DNA of 64,000 nucleotides, from assembly GCA_965227875.1 (NCBI GenBank), contig OZ245783.1:4030001-4094000 (forward strand), written 5' to 3'. This DNA is from G965227875 sp965227875. GTDB lineage: Bacteria > Pseudomonadota > Alphaproteobacteria > Rhizobiales > JAJFHC01. This document shows positions 34,596 through 43,315 of the stretch, piece after piece. How positions within the stretch are numbered: position 1 is the first letter of the stretch; every line of letters starts with the position of its first letter. The translations under genes were made by a program, and so were the position numbers. The notes beneath the pieces were generated by a model. It was not told where the DNA came from, searched no databases, and saw only the letters and a list, made by a program, of their open reading frames with translations.

Positions 34596-36067
34596 GCATC
34601 CCCGTCGCTCCTTTCCTCGTCCTGCGTGTTCTGGTCGGTGTCGCCGTGCTGGACGTTCGGGTCGATCGGCGTTCTTTTGCAGTAACCGAGGATGTCGTCG
34701 AGGATTGCGGCGGCGGCCAGAAGCGGACCTTCGCCCCGGGGACGCCCGACCATCTGGAGACCGACGGGAAGGCCGGCGGACGTGAATCCACAGGGAAGCG
34801 ACAGCGCGGGACAGGATGTAATCGTGACCGCGTAGGCGATCGCGAGCCACTGAATATAGTTCTCGAACGTTGTCCCGTTGCACTCCTCGACATAGCGGAC
34901 ATCCGCGGCGAACGGCGGGACGATCGTGGCGGGGCACAGCAGCAGGTCGTACGTGTCGAAGAACGTCACGAGGTTTTCGCGGATCCGGCGCCGTTCGCGA
35001 TCGGCCTTCATGACGTCCTCGACGGAAAGGGCAAGGCCCTTCTCGATGTTCCAGATCACGTCCGGCTTGAGCTTGTCGCGGTGTTCCTCCAGCAATGGCG
35101 CGAGGCCGAGCGCGAAGTTGTAGGCACGTAGCGTCTGAAAGACTTCCTCCGCACCGGAAAAGTCCGGGCTGGCCTTTTCGATGCCGATCCCCGCCTCCTC
35201 GAAACGGGCCGCGGCGATGGCGCAGGTCGCAGCGACCTGAGGGTCCACGGGCGTGACGCCGAGGTCGGCACTGTAGGCCACCCGAAGCGGCTTGTTGCGT
35301 TCGCGGACATGCCACGAGAATTCACCGGGAACCGAGGCGAAACTCAGCGGATCGTCCGGATGGCACCTGGCGAGCGCATCGAGCAGCAGGGCGACATCCT
35401 CGACGTTGCGTGCCATGGGGCCTTCGACGGCGAGCGTGTCGTAAGGGGATGCCGAGGGCGTCGAGGGCACGCGGCCCGGGCTCGGACGCAGGCCGACGAC
35501 CCCGCAGAAACTTGCCGGGTTGCGCAGCGAACCGCCCATGTCGGAGCCATGGGCGACCCAGGCCATGCCGGACGCGAGAGCGGATGCAGCGCCTCCCGAC
35601 GAGCCGGCGGGCGAGTGCGCCGTGTTCCACGGGTTGCGTGTGCGGCCGAAGACCTCGTTGAACGTGCTTGCGCCGGCGCCGAATTCGGGCGTGTTCGACT
35701 TCGCGTAGACGATCCCGCCTTCGCTCTCGAGAACCTCCACCAGGGCCGACGACCGTTCCGGCACGTTGTCCTTGAAGATCGGCGATCCGTAGGTCGTCCG
35801 CACGCCTGACACTTCCGACAGGTCCTTCACGGGAACCGGGAGGCCGCACAGCAGACCGCGCTCCTCCATGGACAACTGCATCAGGGATTGCGCGTGCTCG
35901 CGGGCGCGGTCGAAACACAGTGTAGGAAGCGCGTTCAGATGCGGGTTGACGTCTTCGATCCGCTTTTCCAGCGCGTCCACGAGGTCGAGCGGCGAGATCT
36001 CGTTCGAAGCGAGACGGTCGACGAGTTCACAGGCGCCGGACTTGATCAGCTCATCTTCGGAACGCAT
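34592..36067 (-). CDS. Amidase (amidase signature family)
   Basis: A 491-residue amidase-signature enzyme. The Ser-cisSer-Lys triad is visible: K81 in PVPVKDLSE, S156 in AGSSGGAASAL and S180 in DMGGSLRNPA. Spacings of 75 and 24 residues equal those of fatty acid amide hydrolase. The ATG at 36067 has GGAG 10 bases upstream; ATG 36097 and TTG 36115 do not. The C-terminal tail after about 465 is acidic and probably disordered. It converges on the CoA-transferase gene; a link to that pathway is not shown. Confidence 0.87.
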   Translation of the reverse strand: MRSEDELIKSGACELVDRLASNEISPLDLVDALEKRIEDVNPHLNALPTLCFDRAREHAQSLMQLSMEERGLLCGLPVPVKDLSEVSGVRTTYGSPIFKDNVPERSSALVEVLESEGGIVYAKSNTPEFGAGASTFNEVFGRTRNPWNTAHSPAGSSGGAASALASGMAWVAHGSDMGGSLRNPASFCGVVGLRPSPGRVPSTPSASPYDTLAVEGPMARNVEDVALLLDALARCHPDDPLSFASVPGEFSWHVRERNKPLRVAYSADLGVTPVDPQVAATCAIAAARFEEAGIGIEKASPDFSGAEEVFQTLRAYNFALGLAPLLEEHRDKLKPDVIWNIEKGLALSVEDVMKADRERRRIRENLVTFFDTYDLLLCPATIVPPFAADVRYVEECNGTTFENYIQWLAIAYAVTITSCPALSLPCGFTSAGLPVGLQMVGRPRGEGPLLAAAAILDDILGYCKRTPIDPNVQHGDTDQNTQDEERSDGDA

Positions 36068-36213
36068 GACGGCAACACTCCAATCTGTGTCCCGCATCGG
36101 TGCGGGGAGCGGCAATTCTCACTGCCTCGTGTTTTAGACAATCTGTGCTGGTAGCCAAGGGGGTTTTCTCGAACAGTTCCACAGGATGGGCAACGTACGC
36201 TGCGGCGGAACCG

Positions 36214-37965
36214 TCATTTTGCGGATTGCCGGGTTGGCGGTTGATCGACCCGAACTTCATCGAAGGCCCGTAGTCTTGCGATGTCGTCGATGATGCGTAC
36301 GGTCACCGGGTCTGAACGGCCCCTGACGGCGATGGAATTGCTGAGAAAATCGTCGGCCGCGAACCCGGCCAGCTTGCAGACGTCCTCGGACACGATGAGT
36401 TCGGCGCCGTGCTCCTTGGTCATCGACTCAAGACGGCTGGCGGTGTTGACCGGGTCTCCGATCGCGGTCAGCGACGTCGTTCTGCCGTGTCCCATCTCGC
36501 CGAGCACGACCGGGCCGGCGTGAATCCCGATCCCCATCCGCAGCGGCTGCGGGAGGTCGGCTTCGAGTTCGCTGTTGAGATTGTCCAGTTCGACCGACAT
36601 CCTTCGTGCCGCCTTGAGCGCCGCGACGCAGGCCTCCTGCGGTGTCCCGGTGATCCCGAACAGGGCCATGATTCCGTCGCCGATGAACTTGTCGACGTGA
36701 CCGCCGGAATTTTCGATGGCGGTGCCCATCGCGGCGAAATACCGGTTGAGGACGAACACCACGTCATAGGGAAGTTTCTCTTCGGAGAACGTCGTGAAGC
36801 CTCTCAGATCCGAGAACAGGATGGCGATGTCGCGCTCCTCACCCTGAAGATGCTGCGGGCGGGCCTCCGCCTCCCGCGGATGGGCATTTTGCGGGAGCAC
36901 AGGCACGACCTGAACGTCGCCACCCGGCCTCGACTGGCAGGCGAGGCGCACATTCGCCGGTGCGCCGACGCGGGCGAGAACCCTGGACTCGTGCTCGCTG
37001 GGCTCGGGAATGCGGTCCAGCCCGCTCGTCACCCTGACGCGGCACGTCGAGCAACGACCGCGACCTCCGCAGACGGACGCATGGGGGATGCGCGCCATCT
37101 TGCTGACATCGAGAATAGACGTGCCCAGCGGGGCTTCGACGACGCGCCCGCCCGGATAAGTGACGCGCAGCTTCTCGGCCCTGGCTGACCTGTGCAGACG
37201 TATTGCGCGCGCCAGCAGTGTTGCCGCCAGAACAAGCGCAAAAACGATGGAGGCCGCGAGGCGTCCGTTGGCCGTGAGTTCCACCGCCGCGGCGTTCGGC
37301 TGGTTTGCGGCCTCCAGCATCCGGGCGACCCATTCCTCGCTTTCCAGCAGCCTTGCTGCTTCACGGCCCGCATTGGCGAAACCGAGCAGCGAAAGAACGG
37401 GCACCAGGACCGCCAGAATCAGAAGGTAGGGCGCGAACCGCCGGTATCCGGACTTTATGCGCAGCCAGAAATGCAGCCCGATGCATCCGTGAATCCACGC
37501 AACGAGAAGGGCGGTTGCGTTGACGATCCCCTTGGCGGGCGCGGCCGACCAGAGCAGCGCCATCATGAAGCTGTAGGTCGGATCGGTTCCCACGAGTTCC
37601 ATCGCGCCACGCGTGCCGATAACATGCTCGAAAAGGAGGAAGGGCAGGGCGATTCCGAGGAGAATCTGCAGACCCTGCCACAAGTGCACGCGAAAGGTGG
37701 GGAGCCTGTAGACTGCGCGCAGCGCTATGGCGACATGCACGATTATCGACCCGTAGAGCAGGATCGTGAGCGGCAGGAAATGCCAGAATGCCAGGAACGG
37801 CACGCGGACGGCTTCCTGGGCGTCGATCGAGATCAGTCCGCAGGCGTGATTGAGCAGATGGGTCGTCACGTAGGTGAACAGCACCAGTCCGGTGACCTGT
37901 CGACATCGGTTGATCTGCTGTGCCGACAGCCATTGGCTCCGGCCGGTATTCGCTGCAGCGCTCAT
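36214..37965 (-). CDS. Fusion: membrane heme-b-like domain, [2Fe-2S] ferredoxin, class III adenylate cyclase
   Basis: A 583-residue three-part protein. Residues about 25-265 form several membrane helices with spaced histidines resembling succinate-dehydrogenase-type cytochrome b. A [2Fe-2S] ferredoxin follows with C299, C305, C308 and C343. The C-terminal class III cyclase has metal aspartates D386 and D430, adenine residues K426 and D504, and transition-state N507 and R511, so it should be an active adenylate cyclase. The order suggests that quinone or redox state controls cAMP production at the inner membrane. The gene is monocistronic on the minus strand. Confidence 0.85.
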   Translation of the reverse strand: MSAAANTGRSQWLSAQQINRCRQVTGLVLFTYVTTHLLNHACGLISIDAQEAVRVPFLAFWHFLPLTILLYGSIIVHVAIALRAVYRLPTFRVHLWQGLQILLGIALPFLLFEHVIGTRGAMELVGTDPTYSFMMALLWSAAPAKGIVNATALLVAWIHGCIGLHFWLRIKSGYRRFAPYLLILAVLVPVLSLLGFANAGREAARLLESEEWVARMLEAANQPNAAAVELTANGRLAASIVFALVLAATLLARAIRLHRSARAEKLRVTYPGGRVVEAPLGTSILDVSKMARIPHASVCGGRGRCSTCRVRVTSGLDRIPEPSEHESRVLARVGAPANVRLACQSRPGGDVQVVPVLPQNAHPREAEARPQHLQGEERDIAILFSDLRGFTTFSEEKLPYDVVFVLNRYFAAMGTAIENSGGHVDKFIGDGIMALFGITGTPQEACVAALKAARRMSVELDNLNSELEADLPQPLRMGIGIHAGPVVLGEMGHGRTTSLTAIGDPVNTASRLESMTKEHGAELIVSEDVCKLAGFAADDFLSNSIAVRGRSDPVTVRIIDDIARLRAFDEVRVDQPPTRQSAK

Positions 37966-37999
37966 ACCAGGGACTATGCCTGAAGCTGATGAACGCTGT

Positions 38000-38425
38000 C
38001 TATTTGACTGGTGACTGCGTCACGACTGCGCTTTCGGTTCCGTCCTCGAAGGTGAGCAGGATCGAGATCGATTCGGCGGTGCCGAGGGGGAGGGACAGGT
38101 AGGGACGGTCCGTCGTCACTTCATTCGGGCGGGCCTCGTCGCAAGGCTGCAGCTCATAGATCCTGTCGAGCGGGCCGCCATTGAGGCCGTACCTTACCTG
38201 GAGGATTCCGCAGCGATAGACTTCCAGATGCGTGAAGTAGATTAGCTGGCGGCCATTGAAGTCCCTGAAGTGGACCCAGTTTGCCCTGGTAAGGTCGAGG
38301 ATGGCTTTCTCCTGACCTCTCAGACCCTGCGCGGATGCGCTGAGAGGCGAGGCTGCATGAATGGCCGCAGCCGCAAGACAGACCAGGATCGCGCCAGCCT
38401 TCGGAATTTGCAGGGCGTGGAACAT
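38000..38425 (-). CDS. Exported small protein of unknown function
   Basis: A 141-residue protein with a signal peptide ending near SASAQG (residue about 34). The mature part starts LRGQEKAILDLTRANWVHFRDFNGRQLIYFTHLEVYRCGI and has two cysteines that could pair. No family is recognised. The gene ends 34 bases before the cyclase fusion gene start on the same strand but lies upstream of it, so they may be co-transcribed. Confidence 0.6.
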   Translation of the reverse strand: MFHALQIPKAGAILVCLAAAAIHAASPLSASAQGLRGQEKAILDLTRANWVHFRDFNGRQLIYFTHLEVYRCGILQVRYGLNGGPLDRIYELQPCDEARPNEVTTDRPYLSLPLGTAESISILLTFEDGTESAVVTQSPVK

Positions 38426-38462
38426 CCGGCAATGTTAGCCGCAATCGCGGCGATTGGCGATG

Positions 38463-38813
38463 TCACACGAGCCTGAGAACGTCGTTTACCGCCTTCTCGA
38501 CTATCTCGCGATCGAGGCCGAAGCGTTGTTCCATGGAACTCAGTATGTTCTCGCGGACATGCTCGGTCTCTTGCCTCTTGCCCGGAAGTTCGCCACCGTC
38601 GAACAGGTCGTCGGAGACCGGGTCGATATAGAAATGCCGATGGCCATCGATCGTGAGTATGACCGCGGGCCTCGTGGGGATCGACCTGGTCGGCGCTTTC
38701 CAGGCGTTAGGGCGGTCGACACGGTCGTCGGGCTCGCATCCAAGAAGGAAGGTCGGTGTCTGATGCCGGGTGCTCTCTCCCGGCCGAGCATTGTCGGTTT
38801 CGCTGTACGCCAT
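38463..38813 (-). CDS. Hypothetical protein
   Basis: A 116-residue protein. The ATG at 38813 is preceded by GAGGGG, supporting translation; an upstream start at 38918 would add a low-complexity lead. It shows AVILTIDGHRHFYIDPVSDDLFDGGELPG and a C-terminal helix. No domain is recognised, and nothing suggests export. Conservation would have to be checked to be sure it is a gene. Confidence 0.5.
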   Translation of the reverse strand: MAYSETDNARPGESTRHQTPTFLLGCEPDDRVDRPNAWKAPTRSIPTRPAVILTIDGHRHFYIDPVSDDLFDGGELPGKRQETEHVRENILSSMEQRFGLDREIVEKAVNDVLRLV

Positions 38814-38982
38814 ACTCACCCCTCGCGATACTCTCGACGATGCGACCGCGCCGCCCGTCAAGTGACAGGCTGGATGATGTGAAGCGCATTTGGCGGTTTT
38901 TGGATCGCGATTGGGCAATTTCTTGACGAGGCAGGACCGGCCGACGTAACCGGTTAGCCGGAATGCAGGAGGCGTGAAATCG

Positions 38983-40491
38983 ATGATGGAAAGTGTGGCC
39001 CGGTGGACATCTTACGGCCTTGAGGCGATCGCGACCCTTTTTGTCTTCGGTGTCGCCTGCTTTCTGGTCTTCCTGTTCGTGCTTTTTGTCATGGACAGGA
39101 GTCAGACGGCCGACGCGATCCGCCGCAATTACCCGGTGATTGGCCGTTTCAGGGGGCTCTTCACCCGGCTCGGCGAGTTTTTCAGGCAGTATTTCTTCGC
39201 GATGGACCGCGAGGAACTTCCGTTCAATCGAGCCGAACGCGAGTGGGTCTACAAGTCATCCGAAGGCGTGGACAACACGTCCGCATTCGGTTCGACCCGC
39301 AGCCTGCAACCGCCCGGCACGATCATTTTCGCGAACGCCACATATCCACCACTGGACGACGAAACAACGGACGTCCCGGACATAACGATCGGGCCGTATT
39401 GCAGGCGACCGTATTCGACCGGATCCATCCTGAACATTTCCGCGATGAGCTTCGGCGCCCTGTCGCGCCCTGCCGTTCGTGCCCTCGGAAAAGGCGCGAA
39501 ACAGGCGCAGTGCTGGCTCAACACAGGTGAGGGCGGTATCTCGCCTTACCATCTGGAAAGTGGCTGCGACCTCGTTTTTCAGCTGGGTACAGCCAAGTAT
39601 GGCGCACGGACGCCGGAGGGCGCACTCGATCCCGAGCGCCTCCGGGAGGCCGCGGACCATCCGCAGGTCAGGATGATCGAACTGAAGCTCAGCCAGGGCG
39701 CCAAACCTGGCAAGGGCGGCATTCTGCCCGGCGAAAAGGTGACCGACGAAATCGCAGCAATCCGGGGGATCCCCGCCGGGCGCGACTCGATCTCGCCGAA
39801 CCGTCATCCGGAGGCATCCAACGACGGCGAATTGCTGGACCTTGTCAACCATATCCGGGAGGTGTCGGGCCGGCCGGTCGGGATCAAGGCGGTGATCGGC
39901 GACCTCGGCTGGGTCGACAGGTTTCTCGACGAGGTCTGCAAGCGGGACATCCGCGAGGCGCCGGATTTCTTCACGATCGATTCCGGAGACGGGGGAACCG
40001 GGGCCGCCCCGATGCCGCTCATGGACAATATGGGACTGACGATCAGGGAAACGCTGCCGTACTTCGTGGATGCACTGGCCACCCGCGGCCTGAAGGACCG
40101 GATCCGGGTGATCGCCACGGGCAAGCTCATCACGCCGGCGGATGTCGCCTGGGCTTACTGCGCGGGCGCCGATTTCGTGGCGACCGCACGGGGGTTCATG
40201 TTCGCGCTGGGATGCATACAGTCCCTCAAGTGCAACAAGAACACCTGTCCCACGGGCATTACCACACACGACCCCTACCTGCAGCAGGGGCTCGACCCGA
40301 CCGACAAGGCTGTCAGGGTGGCAAACTACGTGAACAAGATGCGTTACGGCGTTGGCATCATTGCGCATTCTTGCGGCGTGGCAAACCCCCGCGACCTCAA
40401 GCGCCACCACTGTCGTGTCGTTATCGGCGGCAACACCACGAAACCGCTTTCGGAGATGTTTCCCGGCCCGCCTACACCCCTGGCAGGCTGA
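38983..40491 (+). CDS. Membrane-anchored FMN-binding GltS-like protein
   Basis: A 502-residue protein with one or two N-terminal membrane helices (about 15-40) and a glutamate synthase central/FMN TIM-barrel domain. STGSILNISAMSFGALS, NTGEGGISPYH, FFTIDSGDGGTGAAPMP and IATGKLITPADVAWAYCAGADF bind FMN and substrate in GltB. CNKNTCPTGITTHDP provides the cysteine cluster motif. It lacks the amidotransferase domain of GltB. The ATG at 38983 lies 10 bases after AGGAGG; a GTG at 38974 is too close to it. Members of this family are common in Proteobacteria and their reaction is not established. Confidence 0.82.
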   Translation: MMESVARWTSYGLEAIATLFVFGVACFLVFLFVLFVMDRSQTADAIRRNYPVIGRFRGLFTRLGEFFRQYFFAMDREELPFNRAEREWVYKSSEGVDNTSAFGSTRSLQPPGTIIFANATYPPLDDETTDVPDITIGPYCRRPYSTGSILNISAMSFGALSRPAVRALGKGAKQAQCWLNTGEGGISPYHLESGCDLVFQLGTAKYGARTPEGALDPERLREAADHPQVRMIELKLSQGAKPGKGGILPGEKVTDEIAAIRGIPAGRDSISPNRHPEASNDGELLDLVNHIREVSGRPVGIKAVIGDLGWVDRFLDEVCKRDIREAPDFFTIDSGDGGTGAAPMPLMDNMGLTIRETLPYFVDALATRGLKDRIRVIATGKLITPADVAWAYCAGADFVATARGFMFALGCIQSLKCNKNTCPTGITTHDPYLQQGLDPTDKAVRVANYVNKMRYGVGIIAHSCGVANPRDLKRHHCRVVIGGNTTKPLSEMFPGPPTPLAG

Positions 40492-40502
40492 ATCGCCCGC
40501 GG

Positions 40503-40543
40503 TTGACTTCGTCGGCAGGCACATGTATGTTCATGTTATGTTC
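40503..40543 (+). promoter_or_regulatory. Promoter with LexA (SOS) box, phage block A
   Basis: TTGACT (40503-40508), a 17-base spacer and TATGTT (40526-40531) form a sigma70-type promoter. A GTTC-N7-GTTC element (40529-40543), the alphaproteobacterial LexA site, overlaps the -10. The same arrangement occurs at 49118-49158, where 31 of the 41 positions are identical, 19 of 20 over the LexA box region. LexA bound here would block transcription until DNA damage. Confidence 0.78.
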
Positions 40544-40677
40544 CATATGGTGGAACCGCCGGCACCGATACCGATTTCGGTCACACATTCCTTTCCTGAA
40601 TTTGACGCACAGACCTCCCGGTGGCGTGGAAACACGCCCGGCGCTGTCTGTCGTCGTCTCAACGGAGGCAGTGATTC

Positions 40678-40992
40678 GTGAGCATCATCGTGCGTTTCCC
40701 CGTCCTGCCCGGCCCACGGCAGAAACAGCTTCTGGCCCGGCAGGCCGGTCTGTCCGAACATGCCTTCGAACGCCGGTTGCGCCAGCAGATCGAGAAGATC
40801 GAGGGGAGCGGCACGGTTTCTTTTACGGAACGCGAGCGCCGTTTCATCGCCGATTGCAGGGCGGGACGCATTACGCCCCGGGACATCGCGGGGCAGGACA
40901 GCAGGGCGGCGACGGCCAGGCGCATCATCAGAGATCTCAATGCAGAAGGGCGGAACTTGGAAGAAAAGACGCCGCCGGACCGGAACGCCTGA
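40678..40992 (+). CDS. Small SOS-promoter gene of unknown function
   Basis: A 104-residue basic, helical protein read from a GTG with GGAGG 9 bases upstream. It contains RQKQLLARQAGLSEHAFER, which could be a small helix-turn-helix, and TERERRFIADCRAGRITPRDIAG. It is the only gene directly behind the SOS promoter at 40503, about 135 bases away. That promoter matches the one in front of the capsid operon, so this protein is a candidate regulator or effector of the phage-derived element. No family is recognised. Confidence 0.65.
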   Translation: MSIIVRFPVLPGPRQKQLLARQAGLSEHAFERRLRQQIEKIEGSGTVSFTERERRFIADCRAGRITPRDIAGQDSRAATARRIIRDLNAEGRNLEEKTPPDRNA

Positions 40993-41115
40993 ACACAGCG
41001 GCAGGTTTCAACGATCCCGCGAGACCGGCGACACGATTGAGAGATCGTCAAATACATCGTATTCTGGACGTATTGAGGTGGGACCGTGCCCGATTGATTT
41101 CCAGCGAGGAATTCG

Positions 41116-41763
41116 ATGGTGTCTGCAAGGTTGAAGATACTCTTCGTCTGTACGTTTTTCTGTTTCGCACTTGCCGCGGCCGGCCAGTCGCACGCGGCAT
41201 CCAACGATGTCGTGACCGACACGGTCGAGAACATCGGTGACGCGTTCAGCGAGATTTTCCGGGAACTAGGCGATAGTATCGGCCGGGCGGGGGACGATAT
41301 CGAGCGCGTCATCACCGGCCGCAGCCGCAAGATCGTCGACTTCGACAGGCAGTACAAGCCCGGCACAATCGTCATCTCGACCAACCAGAGGCGCCTCTAC
41401 CTCGTCACGCGGCGGGGGCAGGCCTTGCGCTACAGCATCGGAGTCGGGCGCGAAGGGTTCCAGTGGGGCGGCAAGTCCCACATTTCGCGCAAGGCGAAAT
41501 GGCCATCATGGCGCCCGCCGCCCGAAATGCTGGAACGCCAGCCGAACCTGCCGAAATACATGGAAGGCGGGCCGGAAAATCCCCTGGGTGCGCGGGCTCT
41601 CTATCTGGGTGCGACGCTTTACAGGATCCACGGGACGAACGAGAAGCACACGATCGGTGGCGCGGTCTCGAGCGGCTGTATCAGGCTCCTGAACGAAGAC
41701 GTGATCGATCTATACGACCGGGTGAAGGTCGGGGCGACGGTATACGTTTTCCACAAGAAGTAG
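41116..41763 (+). CDS. Periplasmic L,D-transpeptidase (YkuD), second copy
   Basis: A 215-residue exported enzyme with a signal peptide (cleavage near SHA, about residue 27), a helical linker and a YkuD domain from about residue 80. The catalytic block IHGTNEKHTIGGAVSSGCIRL is intact. The domain matches the enzyme at 22300 nearly block for block (WPSWRPPPEMLERQPNLP against WPSWTPPAEMRQRQPNLP). It lies between phage blocks A and B but looks like a normal cell-envelope gene. Confidence 0.9.
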   Translation: MVSARLKILFVCTFFCFALAAAGQSHAASNDVVTDTVENIGDAFSEIFRELGDSIGRAGDDIERVITGRSRKIVDFDRQYKPGTIVISTNQRRLYLVTRRGQALRYSIGVGREGFQWGGKSHISRKAKWPSWRPPPEMLERQPNLPKYMEGGPENPLGARALYLGATLYRIHGTNEKHTIGGAVSSGCIRLLNEDVIDLYDRVKVGATVYVFHKK

Positions 41764-41775
41764 CCGCGCGGGCCT

Positions 41776-42330
41776 TCAGATCACGCGGGCCTTCACGGCC
41801 TTCATGATGGCGGACTCGCCTGCCGTGGCTGCACGGTCTTCGTAAGACCTGCGGCTTTTGGGGGAGTTCACGTCGTCCATCCAGGCCCTGATCACCTTGT
41901 CGACGTCATAGACAGCGGCCTTGTACGTGACCGGCGGCGAATTCACGATGTCGTCGGGGGATGCCTTGCGCAGTCCCGACAGCACGATGGAGCGGACGAC
42001 GGTCTTTCTGTTTTCTTCGAAAACGAACGGATCGAGGATGACCACGGCGGTCGCGCCGACCTTCAGGACGCGGCGAACGAGACCCTGCGGGGACAGGTCG
42101 CCCGACTCCGCCTGGATCGTCGACAGCTTCACCACATTCACGTTGCGCTCGCGTGTGAGCACTTCGGCCATTCGGGCCTCCGCCGCCGCCTGGACGGCGG
42201 TGGGAACGCGCACCGCACCGACGACGATCGTGCCGTGGGGTGAGTTCGACTTGGACGAAAGCGGTCCGCCGCTGGTCAGGCAGCCCGACAGGAGCATGAA
42301 CGCGATCAGGGCCAGAAACAGGCGGTACAT
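41776..42330 (-). CDS. Lipoprotein of unknown function
   Basis: A 184-residue protein with a lipobox LLSGC (cysteine at about residue 17). The mature part has alternating strands and helices (GTIVVGAVRVPTAVQ, GATAVVILDPFVFEEN) somewhat like the CsgG/TolB N-terminal fold. This resemblance is weak. It converges on the L,D-transpeptidase gene with 12 bases between the stops. Confidence 0.65.
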   Translation of the reverse strand: MYRLFLALIAFMLLSGCLTSGGPLSSKSNSPHGTIVVGAVRVPTAVQAAAEARMAEVLTRERNVNVVKLSTIQAESGDLSPQGLVRRVLKVGATAVVILDPFVFEENRKTVVRSIVLSGLRKASPDDIVNSPPVTYKAAVYDVDKVIRAWMDDVNSPKSRRSYEDRAATAGESAIMKAVKARVI

Positions 42331-42405
42331 TCAGAGGCTCCGGTCGATTGTGAGGACGTGTTGGACAACGTCCGTTTTATTCCCCGGCGTGTCTTTTGGA
42401 AAGAC

Positions 42406-42738
42406 CTAGCGCAGTTTCCTCACTGACAGCGTGCGTCCGCGGCGCGCGTCGACGACGACACGGTAGTCGGTTTCGCTCCGTGCGCAGCGGAAGACGATCC
42501 GGCTGCCGGAAAAGCGTCCGGTGCTGCAGGCACTGAATCCCTGCCGGCGCAGCTTCTGCCTTGCGGTCATCGCCGCGAGGCGCCGGCGTGCGTCTTTGGT
42601 CTGGGGGACGCCCTGGGTGCCCCAGACATGGGGCGCGCCGTAACCGAAGAACAGGTCGACGCCGGACAGGGCCTTTGCGCTACCGGGCCATGACGCCGAG
42701 ATCAGCATTGCGGCTGCGAATGACAATACGAGTTTCAT
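42406..42738 (-). CDS. Small exported protein, PepSY-like C terminus
   Basis: A 110-residue protein with a signal peptide (MKLVLSFAAAMLISASWPGSAKA) and a basic C-terminal part ending DYRVVVDARRGRTLSVRKLR. That ending has the PepSY-like pattern also seen in the small protein at 48382. The ATG at 42738 follows AGGAAC. Two cysteines (CSTG, CARS) may form a disulfide. No function is known. Confidence 0.6.
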   Translation of the reverse strand: MKLVLSFAAAMLISASWPGSAKALSGVDLFFGYGAPHVWGTQGVPQTKDARRRLAAMTARQKLRRQGFSACSTGRFSGSRIVFRCARSETDYRVVVDARRGRTLSVRKLR

Positions 42739-42916
42739 TGGGAAGTTCCTTGTTGCGTATCTGGAGTAATTGGAAACCGACAGGTGACCTTTGGCCTTAT
42801 CGCGCACCGATGTGCGGCTTTTGGGGAGCCGCCGCGGATTTCCTGCGTCGAAAGAGAGGCGGGCGCCGAACCTGTCGCGCCATTGCCGCCATAGAACCCA
42901 AGAAAGCGACCAAACG

Positions 42917-43315
42917 ATGACGCGACGGATATTCTCGAAACCCCTGGCGGACGAGATTTGCCGCAGGATCGCCGACGGGGAATCGCTGCGTGCGATTTGC
43001 GCGGACGAAAAGATGCCCAACAGGGAAACCGTGCGGCAGTGGATTCACAAGCGGAAGGGTTTTCGCGACCAGTACACGGACGCGCGCAGGTCGCAGGCGG
43101 ATCATTTCATCGACGAGATCGTGGAAATTGCCGACTCGGATGGCAATCCCGCACGGGCCCGCGTCCGGATAGAGGCCCGCAAGTGGGTCGCCGCCAAGCT
43201 CTCGCCGACGCTCCATGGCGAGCCGTCCGCAATCCAGTTCCACGGCACGGTCGACGTCACGTCCCGCCTCGAGCGCGCGAGACAGCGCCTCAGCGAGGTC
43301 AGTCATGACGACTGA
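42917..43315 (+). CDS. terS: Phage terminase small subunit-like protein
   Basis: A 132-residue protein with an N-terminal helix-turn-helix (ICRRIADGESLRAICADEKMPNRETVRQWI) typical of small terminase subunits that recognise packaging sites. A helical middle follows (DQYTDARRSQADHFIDEIVEIAD). It overlaps the large terminase gene by 11 bases, which strongly supports the role. No SOS box is visible in the 180 bases before it. The nearest other phage gene is 1.9 kb to the left, or 4.5 kb to the right. Confidence 0.8.
   Translation: MTRRIFSKPLADEICRRIADGESLRAICADEKMPNRETVRQWIHKRKGFRDQYTDARRSQADHFIDEIVEIADSDGNPARARVRIEARKWVAAKLSPTLHGEPSAIQFHGTVDVTSRLERARQRLSEVSHDD

Noticed and set aside
32394..35315. 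Minus-strand frame of 973 codons across the ThDP enzyme, CoA-transferase and amidase genes.
   Set aside because: Shadow frame caused by high GC; all three genes beneath it have clear families and start sites.
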